Below the pieces are notes generated by a model. The model was not told where the DNA came from. It saw only the letters and a program-made list of their open reading frames with translations, and did no database searches. A DNA stretch of 64,000 nucleotides from Magnetovibrio sp. PR-2 (lineage in GTDB: Bacteria > Pseudomonadota > Alphaproteobacteria > Rhodospirillales > Magnetovibrionaceae): the NCBI RefSeq assembly GCF_036689815.1, contig NZ_JBAHUR010000007.1, positions 124,001 to 188,000 on the forward strand. The letters run 5' to 3'. Positions 51,344 to 60,625 of the stretch are shown piece by piece. Position numbers and translations under genes: made by a program. Each line of letters begins with the position of its first letter. The stretch's first letter is position 1.

Positions 51344-52330
51344 TTGATCAAACGCGTCCTGTCAGCTCTGATTTCTATTGCCTTCGCCGGCTTGATAGCC
51401 GGCGGGGGCGCTTTCTTTTATATCCAAAACAAAGCCCAAGCTCCGGGGCTGAGCGATTTTCCGGCAAACATCCGCATCACGCCTGGATTGGGCGTGACTG
51501 CCATTTCCGGCCAATTGAAAACCGAAGGCATAATTCAAGACACCTTGGTCTTTCGCGTTTGGGCCCGTTACACCAATGCCCATACCAAGCTGCGTGCCGG
51601 TGAATTTGCGATCCCGGCCAAAGCCAGCATCGCTGAAATCTTGGACATCTTGGAAAGTGGCAAGACGGTGGTGCGAAAGCTGACCATTGCCGAAGGCCTG
51701 ACCGTTACGCAAGCCCTGCTGACTGTTCAAGACGCCAAAGGCCTGACGGGTGGAATTTCGTTGATCCCCGAAGAAGGCTGGATGCTGCCCGAAACCTATC
51801 ACTATTCCTGGGGCGATAGGCGCGACGACCTGATTGCGCGCATGGCTGACGATATGGGGGATGTGCTGGCTCAACTGTGGGATGAGCGTCCACACGGTTT
51901 CATTCTCAAAGACATTAAGTCCATCTTGGTCCTTGCGTCTATTGTTGAAAAAGAAACCGGCGTGGCGGCCGAGCGTCCGATGATCGCAGGCGTGTTTCTG
52001 AACCGTTTGAAAAAGGGCATGCGGCTGCAATCGGACCCGACGGTGGTCTATGCGCTCACCGACGGTGGCGGGGCGCTGGGGCGGGCCTTAACGCGCCAGG
52101 ACTGGAAAGTCGACAGCCCCTATAACACATACAAGATCAAGGGCCTGCCGCCCGCCCCCATCGCCAATCCGGGACGTGCGTCGTTGGCTGCCGTGATCCA
52201 TCCTGCGGACACGGACGCCTTGTACTTTGTGGCGGATGGGACGGGCGGACACGTGTTTGCGAAGACCCTCAAAGAACACAATCGCAACGTCGCGAAATGG
52301 CGCAAAATCAAACGTCAGCGCGCGCCATAA
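51344..52330 (+). CDS. mltG: Endolytic murein transglycosylase MltG
   Basis: 328 residues from a TTG 23 nt after fabF (GGGCGGGA upstream). One N-terminal membrane helix (VLSALISIAFAGLIAGGGAFFYI) places a YceG/LytM-like domain in the periplasm: LASIVEKETGVAAERPMIAGVFLNRLKKGMRLQSDPTVVY with the catalytic Glu, and YNTYKIKGLPPAPIANPG. It cleaves nascent glycan strands and sets their length. fabF-mltG adjacency is conserved. Confidence 0.95.
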   Translation: MIKRVLSALISIAFAGLIAGGGAFFYIQNKAQAPGLSDFPANIRITPGLGVTAISGQLKTEGIIQDTLVFRVWARYTNAHTKLRAGEFAIPAKASIAEILDILESGKTVVRKLTIAEGLTVTQALLTVQDAKGLTGGISLIPEEGWMLPETYHYSWGDRRDDLIARMADDMGDVLAQLWDERPHGFILKDIKSILVLASIVEKETGVAAERPMIAGVFLNRLKKGMRLQSDPTVVYALTDGGGALGRALTRQDWKVDSPYNTYKIKGLPPAPIANPGRASLAAVIHPADTDALYFVADGTGGHVFAKTLKEHNRNVAKWRKIKRQRAP

Positions 52331-52347
52331 TCACGATGTGATTATGG
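52325..52347. terminator. Shared hairpin at convergent gene ends
   Basis: CCATAATCAC-GAT-GTGATTATGG, a perfect 10-bp stem with 3-nt loop spanning the mltG stop and the end of the Rap1a/Tai-type gene. No U-tract, so termination efficiency is uncertain; it is symmetrical for both strands. Confidence 0.5.
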
Positions 52348-52695
52348 GCACGGATAGGCCTCGCGCAGCGCACTAAAGACCACATCTCCCAGACTGTATT
52401 CCAAGGTGCCTGGATTGTTTTCCATGTACTCCATCACGGTGATCACCAGATCTCCACGGGACGTATCAGGTCCGGTGCAGATGACTTGGCGCATCTCTTC
52501 GAACGATTGATAGGTCATGACGGTGTCGTGCACAGCGGCGACGGAGCCCACGCACAAGCCCCAATGTACGTCGTCCTGATCCATGGACGAACACCACCCG
52601 CGCAAATCCTCGGCCCCGCTGAAGGCATCGGTGGCCACAGCGGGTGTCGCGAACACCAACCCCAGCGCCAAGAGGTAATGCATTGATGTCTTCAT
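52342..52695 (-). CDS. Rap1a/Tai-type immunity-like periplasmic protein
   Basis: 117 residues from ATG 52695 (GAGGAGGTGTGAA upstream). A Sec signal peptide (MHYLLALGLVFATPAVA) precedes GWCSSM...GLCVGSVAAVHDTVMTY, VICTGPDTSRGDLVITVMEYMENNPGTLEYSLGDVVFSALREAYPCP. The Cys spacing, 'GLC.G...GV.D' core and the final YPC are those of the Rap1a/Tai family, which neutralises T6SS peptidoglycan amidase effectors. No effector gene is adjacent, so it is an orphan immunity protein or a domesticated relative. Confidence 0.75.
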   Translation of the reverse strand: MKTSMHYLLALGLVFATPAVATDAFSGAEDLRGWCSSMDQDDVHWGLCVGSVAAVHDTVMTYQSFEEMRQVICTGPDTSRGDLVITVMEYMENNPGTLEYSLGDVVFSALREAYPCP

Positions 52696-52732
52696 TTCAC
52701 ACCTCCTCACCATGCCTCCAGTATAGCACTGA

Positions 52733-53494
52733 TCAGTCCTTTTTGGGCGCACGGCTCATCAGCCATATGCGCAAGGCTGGGGGGAAGATGCTCGTCAGCC
52801 AAGTCAAGAATGCCAAGCGCCTTGGGAAGATGATGGAAAGTTTCTTTTTCTCCAACCCGCGCCGGATGATCTTGGCGGCTTTGGGCGCGTCCATCAATAA
52901 CGGCATGGGGAAATTGTTTCTGGCCGTGATGCGGCTTTTGACGAAGCCTGGGCAAATCACACTGACCGCGATGCCGTCAGGCTTGAGAGCGCCGTGAAGC
53001 GCTTCGCCATAGGCTTTGACGGCAACTTTTGTGGCGGAATAGGCGGGTGCGCCCGGAAGGCCCATAAAGCCCGCCAAGGAACTCACCAACGCGATTTGGC
53101 CGTGTCCACGGTTCTTCATGGGTTCGATGGCGGGCCATATGGTGTTGAGCACACCACCCACGTTGACGTCGAAAATCAAGCGGGCTTGTTCTTCGCTTTC
53201 GCCAAGGCCTCCACTGCCTGCAGACACCCCAGCGTTCGCGATGACCAGGTCAAGCGGGTGCGTCTGATCGACGTGTGCGATCAGCTCCGCCATTTTTTCT
53301 CGCTCTGTTACGTCTACCCTATGGGCCATGACGTTTGCGCCTAAGGCTCGGCAATCTTCGGCGACTTGCTCAAGGCGGGCTTTGTCGCGACCCGTGAGTG
53401 TGAGGTGAACCCCGTCAGCCGCGTAACTGTTCGCCAACGCTTCGCCGATGCCGCTGCTGGCCCCTGTGATGAGTATGGATTGAGGATGCTTCAT
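52733..53494 (-). CDS. Short-chain dehydrogenase/reductase
   Basis: 253 residues from ATG 53494 with AGGATAGGGAC upstream. Classical SDR: TGASSGIGEALA at residue 10, NAGVS near 90, catalytic Ser in LVSSLAGFMG and YSATK (Tyr, Lys). The extended C terminus (KIIRRGLEKKKLSIIFPRRLAFLTWLTSIFPPALRIWLMSR) is hydrophobic and suggests membrane association, as in lipid-acting SDRs. Substrate unknown. Confidence 0.88.
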   Translation of the reverse strand: MKHPQSILITGASSGIGEALANSYAADGVHLTLTGRDKARLEQVAEDCRALGANVMAHRVDVTEREKMAELIAHVDQTHPLDLVIANAGVSAGSGGLGESEEQARLIFDVNVGGVLNTIWPAIEPMKNRGHGQIALVSSLAGFMGLPGAPAYSATKVAVKAYGEALHGALKPDGIAVSVICPGFVKSRITARNNFPMPLLMDAPKAAKIIRRGLEKKKLSIIFPRRLAFLTWLTSIFPPALRIWLMSRAPKKD

Positions 53495-53594
53495 GTCCCT
53501 ATCCTGCACGACTTTGGGGCAAATGATAAGCCCGCCTTGTTGACGGTGCTTGGGGGCTGTATAACAAAATACACTTGAGACAAAGGGGATCGAA

Positions 53595-54485
53595 GTGAGC
53601 ATTTCATCCATGACGGGCTTCGCCCGGGCTGAGGGTGCGACGGATTTATGCACCTGGGGCTGGGAAGCCAAAAGCGTCAACGGCAAAGGTTTGGACATAC
53701 GCTTGCGCTATCCGCGCGGCTTCGATTTCATCGACGCCTCAACGCGGGAGCGTGTGACCAAGCGCTTTAAGCGGGGCAATGTGTCGCTGAATCTCGACAT
53801 CAATTGGACCAAGTCTCAGGCCACCGTGAGTTTGAACGAGGATGTCTTGGCGCAAGTTCTTGAAGCGGCAACGGCCATCCAAGATAAAGTGCCGAATGCC
53901 CAACCGCCTTCCGTTGACGGTATTTTGGCCTTGCGCGGTGTTTTGGAACAATCCGACGACGAATTCAGTGCGGAAGATGCGCAAGCCCTGGAAGTGGATC
54001 TGCTCATGGGGCTGGATCAGCTGTTAGATCAACTGTCCGAAGGCCGTGACGCGGAAGGCGCGCGCATGGGCGGCGTTTTGCATGATCAACTGGCCGTGAT
54101 CGAAAGCTTGAGTGAAGAAGCCGCCAACCTCGCCGCCATGCAACCCGAAGCCATTCGCCAGCGTCTGGTCGATCAGGTGGCACAGTTGGTGGAAGACGTG
54201 GATACCCTGGACCCGGATCGTTTGGCCCAAGAAGCGGCCATCGTCATGACCAAGGCGGATGTGCGCGAAGAGTTGGACCGTCTCAGCGCGCATATCGCGG
54301 CCGCTCGCGACTTGCTGGCCGAGGACGAGCCCGTCGGTCGGCGTTTGGACTTTTTGTGCCAAGAGTTCAACCGCGAAGCAAACACTTTGTGTTCGAAATC
54401 TTCCGACACGGAACTCACCCGCGTTGGCCTTGAATTGAAGGCCGTGATCGAACAGTTTCGCGAACAAGTTCAAAACATCGAATAA
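53595..54485 (+). CDS. YicC family endoribonuclease
   Basis: 296 residues from a GTG (AAAGGGGATC upstream). SISSMTGFARAEG at the N terminus and the C-terminal DUF1732 domain (RLDFLCQEFNREANTLCSKSSDTELTRVGLELKAVIEQFREQVQN) are the YicC signature. YicC proteins are hexameric RNases; in alphaproteobacteria they lie near mltG and gmk, as here. Confidence 0.93.
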   Translation: MSISSMTGFARAEGATDLCTWGWEAKSVNGKGLDIRLRYPRGFDFIDASTRERVTKRFKRGNVSLNLDINWTKSQATVSLNEDVLAQVLEAATAIQDKVPNAQPPSVDGILALRGVLEQSDDEFSAEDAQALEVDLLMGLDQLLDQLSEGRDAEGARMGGVLHDQLAVIESLSEEAANLAAMQPEAIRQRLVDQVAQLVEDVDTLDPDRLAQEAAIVMTKADVREELDRLSAHIAAARDLLAEDEPVGRRLDFLCQEFNREANTLCSKSSDTELTRVGLELKAVIEQFREQVQNIE

Positions 54486-54522
54486 ACCTTTTATCTATAT
54501 CATCATATGATAAACTCCGCAT

Positions 54523-56241
54523 ATGTGGGGAGCGATTAAAATTCCAATCTATGCACTGGTGTGCATGTATGTGCTTATGACGGATGTTCGTGCAGAGCCT
54601 CCGTTCGAGTTGGCGTTTCAAAAGCACAATGCCGTGATGTTGCTGATTGATCCGAAAAGCGGGCGGATCGAGCGGGCGAACGCTGCCGCGGCGCGGTTTT
54701 ATGGCTATCCGAAGTCCCAGCTCGAGGACATGAGCATCCAAGACATCAACCAGCTTACGGCTCAGCAAGTTGGCGAAGAACGCCAGCTGGCGGCAGAGCA
54801 GGGACGGAACTTTTTCATCTTTCGGCACAAGCTTGCGGACGGTGATATCCGTACCGTCGAAGTCCATTCCATGCCGTTGAATTTCGACGGCAAGGTCTTG
54901 CTGCATTCCGTGATCCATGACATTTCCAAGCAACGCGCCCTTCAGGACGATTTGTGGCATTACCAAACGCGCTTGGAAGACATGGTGGCGGAACAAACTG
55001 AAAAGATCCGCGAAAACAGCAAGACGATTATCCTCATCTTAGCCGCGAGCGGTGCGGGTTTAGCGTTGTTGGTGGTGATGCTGTTTTTGTCCTTGTCCCG
55101 TCACAAAGAAGACGCCAAACGCATTCGATCGAACCGGGAACATTATCGGCGTATGGTGAACGGACTGGAATCACATTTTTTGTATGCCCACGATGTTGAT
55201 GGTGTTTTCACGTATGTCAGCCCCTCAATCACGCCGATTTTGGGCTACAGCCCAGAAGATTTCTTAACCCGTTTTGACACGTATGTTACGGACGCTCCAC
55301 TTAACGACCGTGTGGCATATCATACGAAGATGAGTATACGCGGTGAGCAACAGCCCGCCTATCAAGTTGAAATTTTGCACAAAAACGGATCCAAACGAAC
55401 ATTGGAAGTTTTGGAACGCCCGGTCTTTGACGAAACGCAAAATGTCATTGCTGTGGAAGGCATCGCTCAAGACATTACCGAACGGCTGCGCATGGAAAGC
55501 GAGATGCAACGCGCCTTGGATGCGGCGCGTTATGCCAATCAAGCGAAGTCCGAGTTTTTGGCGAACATGAGCCACGAGCTCCGCACACCATTGAATTCCA
55601 TCATCGGGTTTTCGGAAATGATGGGCTACGAAATCAAAGGGCCGCTGCCCCCTGAATATCAAGAATATTCATCGCTCATCACCAACAGCGGTCGCTTGTT
55701 GCTGGAAACCGTGAACGGTATTTTGGATTTGGCGAAGATTGAGGCCGGCAAGTTCGAACTCTATAAGGACTTGGTCTATATGGGTGAAATCGTTGATGAC
55801 GTCTTGGATCTGCTTGAGATTCAAGCTCAAGGTCGCGGCATTAAGTTGATCAACGAAACGCAAGAGCTGCATCAGATGGTCATTGATCAGACGCGCATCA
55901 AACAGCTTTTGATCAATGTGGTCGGCAATGCCATCAAGTTTACAGAAAAAGGTAGCGTGACAGTGTTCAACCGGTGCAATGCGGGTGGGCACAATTTGGT
56001 TATTCGTGACACCGGCATCGGTATGTCTCAAGAACAAATCGAAATTGCACTCAAACCGTTTCGACAAGTTCATGGTTCATCGTTGGCCCGGCGCTACCAG
56101 GGTACTGGGCTGGGCCTGTCCTTGAGCCACCAAATCATGGACTTGCACGGTGGTGAGTTGATTGTGTCGAGCACACCTGGTGAGGGGACGGACGTCACCC
56201 TGCATTTCCCCCCAGAAGCTGGCGTAGAGCCACTTCACTAG
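54523..56241 (+). CDS. PAS-domain membrane histidine kinase
   Basis: 572 residues. An N-terminal hydrophobic segment ([16 protein letters not shown]), a first PAS domain probably outside the membrane (about 30-140, [28 protein letters not shown]), a helix (about 168-188, [20 protein letters not shown]), a cytoplasmic PAS domain with PAC (about 205-325), the phospho-acceptor His351 in [15 protein letters not shown], and a HATPase domain ([26 protein letters not shown]). No receiver domain; no cognate regulator nearby. Inserted between yicC and gmk, which are neighbours in relatives. Confidence 0.92.
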   Translation: MWGAIKIPIYALVCMYVLMTDVRAEPPFELAFQKHNAVMLLIDPKSGRIERANAAAARFYGYPKSQLEDMSIQDINQLTAQQVGEERQLAAEQGRNFFIFRHKLADGDIRTVEVHSMPLNFDGKVLLHSVIHDISKQRALQDDLWHYQTRLEDMVAEQTEKIRENSKTIILILAASGAGLALLVVMLFLSLSRHKEDAKRIRSNREHYRRMVNGLESHFLYAHDVDGVFTYVSPSITPILGYSPEDFLTRFDTYVTDAPLNDRVAYHTKMSIRGEQQPAYQVEILHKNGSKRTLEVLERPVFDETQNVIAVEGIAQDITERLRMESEMQRALDAARYANQAKSEFLANMSHELRTPLNSIIGFSEMMGYEIKGPLPPEYQEYSSLITNSGRLLLETVNGILDLAKIEAGKFELYKDLVYMGEIVDDVLDLLEIQAQGRGIKLINETQELHQMVIDQTRIKQLLINVVGNAIKFTEKGSVTVFNRCNAGGHNLVIRDTGIGMSQEQIEIALKPFRQVHGSSLARRYQGTGLGLSLSHQIMDLHGGELIVSSTPGEGTDVTLHFPPEAGVEPLH

Positions 56242-56338
56242 GTCCTGAGCCGAGCTCTTTTTTAACACGCCCTTATGGGAATTGGGTAAAATAGCAGCCG
56301 AATCGTTTTACCAGTTCCAGAAGTGAAGAGTTGAAACC

Positions 56339-56989
56339 TTGAGCGATCCGCAAAATATCAAACGCCGTGGCCTGATGTTGGTGTTATCGTCACCGTCGGG
56401 TGCAGGAAAGAGCACGATTTCACGTGCTTTGTTGGAACGCGAGCCCGAACTCACCATGTCGGTGTCTGCAACGACCCGCCCACCACGCCCGGGCGAAGAA
56501 GACGGCAAGGATTACTACTTCCTGGACAAAGACAAGTTCCACACCATGGTGGAAAATGACGAGTTTCTCGAACACGCCACTGTTTTCGACAATTCTTACG
56601 GTACACCGCGTGGCCCGGTCGAGGCTTCACTCAGCAGTGGTCGTGACGTGCTGTTCGATGTGGACTGGCAGGGCACGCAGCAGCTTCACGGTAGGGCGCG
56701 CAACGACTTGGTGCGCATCTTCATTCTGCCGCCGTCCCAAGAAGAGCTGGAACGCCGCCTGCGTACCCGCGCTCAAGACCCCGAAGACGTGATCAAAAAA
56801 CGCATGTCAAAGGCCGCAGATGAAATGAAGCACTACGAAGAGTACGACTATATTGTCGTCAATGTGGATGTGGAAGAAAGTGTGAGCCAAGTGCAGGCGA
56901 TCTTGACCGCAGAACGCTTGAAGAAGGATCGTCGCGAAGGGCTCTATGATTTTGTCCGGGAGCTCTGCGGTAAAGGCATGGACACCTGA
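56339..56989 (+). CDS. gmk: Guanylate kinase
   Basis: 216 residues from a TTG start (GAAGAG upstream). LSSPSGAGKSTISRALLE (P-loop), SATTRPPRPGEEDGKDYYF and VLFDVDWQGTQQL, DYIVVNVD are the complete Gmk pattern. It phosphorylates GMP to GDP. Downstream of the kinase gene in place of its usual yicC neighbour. Confidence 0.95.
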   Translation: MSDPQNIKRRGLMLVLSSPSGAGKSTISRALLEREPELTMSVSATTRPPRPGEEDGKDYYFLDKDKFHTMVENDEFLEHATVFDNSYGTPRGPVEASLSSGRDVLFDVDWQGTQQLHGRARNDLVRIFILPPSQEELERRLRTRAQDPEDVIKKRMSKAADEMKHYEEYDYIVVNVDVEESVSQVQAILTAERLKKDRREGLYDFVRELCGKGMDT

Positions 56990-57138
56990 TTTTCCCTGCG
57001 TTTGGGCACGAGCGTGTAGGTTCCGTCTTCTTGTTCAGTGACTTCAACGTTTTCGACTTCGGGGTATAACTCCATCTTGGCGACAAGATGGCAGACGTCC
57101 TCTTTGGGAACGTCGATACGCGGCCATGGAAATGTCAT
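56944..57138 (-). CDS. Possible small protein overlapping the gmk 3' end
   Basis: 64 residues from ATG 57138, antisense to the last 46 nt of gmk. The product (MTFPWPRIDVPKEDVCHLV, then LYPEVENVEVTEQEDGTYTLVPK) reads as a plausible small alpha-beta protein, and AAGGGA lies about 13 nt upstream. The overlap with gmk and lack of recognised family keep the confidence low. Confidence 0.4.
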   Translation of the reverse strand: MTFPWPRIDVPKEDVCHLVAKMELYPEVENVEVTEQEDGTYTLVPKRRENQVSMPLPQSSRTKS

Positions 57139-57370
57139 TATGAACGCCAATTCCCTTTTCCAAGAATGAGTTCCCTCAACACAGATTTTTCAGCGATGGG
57201 TATGGCAAAGCTTTTGCGTTTGGCAAAACAATAAAAACGCAAAAGGGGCCTTGCTGGCCGCCAATTCATTTCCATTTTTAACGGAGTATATAAGTATGAA
57301 TACAGTTGATTCTGCCAATATTCATGCAGCCAAGTGTAGCGTGCGGTTGTGATTTGTTCAGGTGATGAGG
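57139..57370. other. Intergenic region with inverted repeat and 18-codon ORF
   Basis: TTTTGCGTTT (57212-57221) and AAACGCAAAA (57235-57244) form a 10-bp inverted repeat, possibly an operator or weak terminator. Downstream, a GGAG site lies 11 nt before a tiny ORF at 57296-57352 (MNTVDSANIHAAKCSVRL). I cannot say whether the latter is translated. Confidence 0.3.
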
Positions 57371-58222
57371 CTATAGACTGTCCTTGGTGTTCAGCGCATG
57401 GGCCAGTACACCAAACTCTTCCACCCCAAGTTCTTCAGCGCGCGCTGTTTCAAGGATGCCGGTGCTCTTCAGGTTCAGGCCTAATGATTTTAAACTTTGG
57501 CGCAGCATTTTGCGCCTTTGACCAAAGGCCGCCGCTGTGACGCTTTCCATAGCTTTCCAATCAACGTCAACCAATGGCTTGTCGCGTGGCGTGAGGGTAA
57601 CCACCGTTGACTGGATTTTGGGCGGCGGTGTAAAGGCGCGCTTGTCGATGTTGAATTCGAGCCGCACGTGACAGAGCCATTGGCTCATGATCGAAAGTCG
57701 CCCATAGGCTTTTGTCCGTGGTTGAGCCGTAATGCGGTCGGCCACTTCGGATTGGAACATCAAAGTCAGGCCTTCAAATGCGTCCGGATCGTCATGGATG
57801 CGTTTCAGCCAGCCGATCAACAGCGGTGTGGCGATGTTGTAAGGCAGGTTGGACATGACCCGCCGTGGTGCGGGGGCAAGGGCTTCGAAGTCTTGTTCCA
57901 AGGCATCGCCACAGACCACATGGAAACGATCTGGATAGGCTGGTGCGAGGTAGGTATTCAGCGCATCAATGCAGCGCTCATCTCGTTCTATGGCCACCAA
58001 CTTTTTGGCGCCGGCCGCCAATATTGCGCGGGTCAAACCACCCGGTCCTGGACCCACTTCGATCACAGTTGTGTTTGACAGGTCCCCGGCCGTCCGTGCG
58101 ATCCGCGATGTCAGGTTTAAATCCAACAAGAAGTTTTGACCCAACTGCTTTTTTGCGGCCAGTTCATGTTCGGCAATGATGTCGCGAAGGGGGGGAAGGG
58201 CATCTATGGTCTCTTTGGCCAT
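57371..58222 (-). CDS. rsmA: 16S rRNA (A1518/A1519) dimethyltransferase
   Basis: 283 residues from ATG 58222 (GGGGAGGACTGAC upstream). KKQLGQNFLLDLNLTSRIAR, EVGPGPGGLTRAIL (SAM motif I), ERDERCI and NLPYNIATPLL are the RsmA/KsgA signature. It dimethylates two adenines at the 3' end of 16S rRNA and is a late 30S assembly factor. Its start overlaps the end of pdxA by a few bases on the same strand. Confidence 0.95.
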   Translation of the reverse strand: MAKETIDALPPLRDIIAEHELAAKKQLGQNFLLDLNLTSRIARTAGDLSNTTVIEVGPGPGGLTRAILAAGAKKLVAIERDERCIDALNTYLAPAYPDRFHVVCGDALEQDFEALAPAPRRVMSNLPYNIATPLLIGWLKRIHDDPDAFEGLTLMFQSEVADRITAQPRTKAYGRLSIMSQWLCHVRLEFNIDKRAFTPPPKIQSTVVTLTPRDKPLVDVDWKAMESVTAAAFGQRRKMLRQSLKSLGLNLKSTGILETARAEELGVEEFGVLAHALNTKDSL

Positions 58223-58223
58223 G

Positions 58224-59234
58224 TCAGTCCTCCCCAAGCGCGCGGGCGGTGGCCATATCGTCGGCCATCTTCATCGCCGCCATCAAGCTTTCAGGGGAGG
58301 CTTTTCCATGCCCCGCAATGTCGAAGGCGGTGCCGTGATCGGGCGAGGTTCGCACAAAGGGGAGGCCGAGTGTGGTGTTGACGCCGCGTTCAAAATCCAG
58401 GGTTTTGAGCGGGATCAAGCCTTGGTCGTGGTACATGCACAGCGCGGCATCAAAGGTCGGCAGCGCCTTGGCTGTGAACATGGTGTCGGGCGGGAAGGGG
58501 CCCATCGCGTTGATGCCTTGCGCTTGAAGGGTCTTGACGGCTGGAGTGATGATCTCGATTTCTTCACGGCCCATGGCGCCACCTTCGCCCGCATGCGGGT
58601 TGAGGCCCGCAACGGCGATGGTGGGGTTCTGAATACCGAAATCGCGTTTTAAAGCATCATGCGTGATGCGCGCCACTTCGCAAATTTTATCGCCATCCAA
58701 CTGCTGGACCGCCTCCAAAATGGAAACGTGAACCGTTGCCAAGACCACACGTAAATGATCACACGCCAGCATCATCACGGGTGGGGTTGAAAGCCCACCG
58801 AGATGGGCCAGAAACTCGGTATGACCGGGGAAGGTGAAGCCCGCATCGTAGAGCGGTTCCTTGGCGATGGGATTGGTGACCACGGCGCTGGCCTCGCCCC
58901 TGAGAACCAGCTCAACGGCGCGTTCAATCGATCCGATGGTCATCTTCGCATTTTCGGGGGATGGCGTGCCAAGGACGGGGGGAACGGCCAAGGGGAGGCT
59001 GATCACCGGCAAGGCGGTGTCGAAATGCAGTTCGGCCTCCGTCGGTGTCTCAACACGTCGGATGGGGACGTCTAGGTTCAACAGCTTGGCCAGTGAGATG
59101 AGCCGTCCCGGGTCATCCAAAACAAAAAAAGGCGCCAGCTTTTGGGAGCTGCGCGCCAGCCAGGCCTTCAAGGTGATCTCGCCCCCGACACCCGCCGGGT
59201 CACCCATCGTCACAGCGAGCGGCTGTTTGTTCAT
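58224..59234 (-). CDS. pdxA: 4-hydroxythreonine-4-phosphate dehydrogenase
   Basis: 336 residues; a metal-dependent dehydrogenase of pyridoxal phosphate synthesis. TMGDPAGVGGEITLKAW at the N terminus, VTNPIAKEPLYDAGFTFPGHTEFLA, GLNPHAGEGGAMGREEIEII and YHDQGLIPLKTL carry the metal and substrate ligands. Overlaps surA (4 nt) and nearly abuts rsmA; surA-pdxA-rsmA is a widespread operon. Confidence 0.95.
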   Translation of the reverse strand: MNKQPLAVTMGDPAGVGGEITLKAWLARSSQKLAPFFVLDDPGRLISLAKLLNLDVPIRRVETPTEAELHFDTALPVISLPLAVPPVLGTPSPENAKMTIGSIERAVELVLRGEASAVVTNPIAKEPLYDAGFTFPGHTEFLAHLGGLSTPPVMMLACDHLRVVLATVHVSILEAVQQLDGDKICEVARITHDALKRDFGIQNPTIAVAGLNPHAGEGGAMGREEIEIITPAVKTLQAQGINAMGPFPPDTMFTAKALPTFDAALCMYHDQGLIPLKTLDFERGVNTTLGLPFVRTSPDHGTAFDIAGHGKASPESLMAAMKMADDMATARALGED

Positions 59235-60550
59235 AAGCGCACATCCACAAAGGCATCGCGACGCAAATCGCGCAGGGTGCGTTGTGCTGTGACTTCGATG
59301 CGTTCGCGTTTGAGACGAAGACGAATGTCTTTGCGGACCTTTTCCATGTTGGCACCTTCGTCGACGCGTTCGCAGACCATCATCACGGCCCAGCCACCGC
59401 CCGTTTCGATGGGCTGGGTTTTTTGTCCCGGCTTTAAGTTCGACAAAGCCGTTTTGAAATTCGCAGGAAGGGTGGAAAATTTCATCTCACCAAGAGAGCC
59501 CGACATCAGTGATCCTGAACGCACCCCGGCATCGTTCATTTGCTGGCACGTGGTCATCGAGCGGGTCGTCGCACTGAGCTGTGCTTTGATCTGCTGAAGT
59601 TGCTGGGGCGGTGTGCCTTTCACGACTGGCACATGGTATTGCGACAGTTTTAACATCGCGTCACGGGTTGAGAGCCCTGGGCTGGCGCGGACCTTTCGCA
59701 CCATGATTAAGTAATATCCATCGGGCAAACGTACCGGCTTACTTACGCGGCCGGGGGGGATTTCGGGAATTATCTTTTGTAAATCCGGATCTAGGTTGGC
59801 GTATTGCACCCACCCCAGATCGCCCGAGAGAGCTGCGGAGGGCGCTTGAGACACGTTACGTGCCAGATCCGAAAAACTGGCACCTTGCTGGAGTTGGAGC
59901 ATCAGGCGTTGCGCCAAGTCCCGCATTTCGCTATCGGGGCTTTGGGCGTCTACAGGCAGAAAAATTTCCGCCAATAAATACTCGGGCTTTCCGGCACTGT
60001 TTTGGATGCGTTGGATTTCGTCCTTGATTTCTTCATCACCGATGGTGATGGAGCGCGAAAGTTTGCGCAGGACGTATTGATTCCACACCAGCTGGGATTC
60101 CAGTTTTGTGCGCAAAGAGCTGATGTGAGAGCCGATACTGATGAGATGTTGGGCAAGCTGGTCTGAAGAGATTTTGTTGCGCCCGGCGATCTCGGCGACT
60201 GCGGCCTCAATACTGGCTTCAGTGACCTTGATCCCTGCCTTTGCAGCGACTTGCAGCTTTAACTTTTCGTCGATCAATCCACGCAAAACTTGCAGAGCAA
60301 GCTTGTTGCGGGCCTGCGCGGTGTTGGGGATTTTCGTGGATTCCAACACCAAGGCAATCCGTGAATTTAAGTCGAGAACGGAAATCGCTTCATCATTGAC
60401 GACGGCGGCAATCCCTAAACCGCCCTGGGCTGGGGATTGCTGTGGTGTCAAAAACATCACTGAAAACGCCAAAAGGAACACAAAGTGCAAACCAGTACGG
60501 AGCCCAAACGGGTTGGAAAGCTCGCCGATTTGTATGCGTCTTATGTACAT
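59231..60550 (-). CDS. surA: Periplasmic chaperone/prolyl isomerase SurA
   Basis: 439 residues from ATG 60550 (AAGGGTAAAA upstream); a longer in-frame start would spoil the signal peptide. Signal peptide (LHFVFLLAFSVMFLTPQQSPAQG), SurA N-terminal chaperone domain (AAVVNDEAISVLDLNSRIALVL), then two parvulin domains (AEIFLPVDAQSP...GDLGWVQYANLDPDL; VVKGTPPQ...GSLGEMKFSTLP). It delivers unfolded outer-membrane proteins such as LptD to BamA; LptD is encoded directly upstream. Confidence 0.93.
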   Translation of the reverse strand: MYIRRIQIGELSNPFGLRTGLHFVFLLAFSVMFLTPQQSPAQGGLGIAAVVNDEAISVLDLNSRIALVLESTKIPNTAQARNKLALQVLRGLIDEKLKLQVAAKAGIKVTEASIEAAVAEIAGRNKISSDQLAQHLISIGSHISSLRTKLESQLVWNQYVLRKLSRSITIGDEEIKDEIQRIQNSAGKPEYLLAEIFLPVDAQSPDSEMRDLAQRLMLQLQQGASFSDLARNVSQAPSAALSGDLGWVQYANLDPDLQKIIPEIPPGRVSKPVRLPDGYYLIMVRKVRASPGLSTRDAMLKLSQYHVPVVKGTPPQQLQQIKAQLSATTRSMTTCQQMNDAGVRSGSLMSGSLGEMKFSTLPANFKTALSNLKPGQKTQPIETGGGWAVMMVCERVDEGANMEKVRKDIRLRLKRERIEVTAQRTLRDLRRDAFVDVRL

Positions 60551-60625
60551 TTTTACCCTTACTTCGTCTAAGCCGCCGACACAAACAATCATATGACGGA
60601 TGCTTGTTGAGGCAATAACTTTTGC

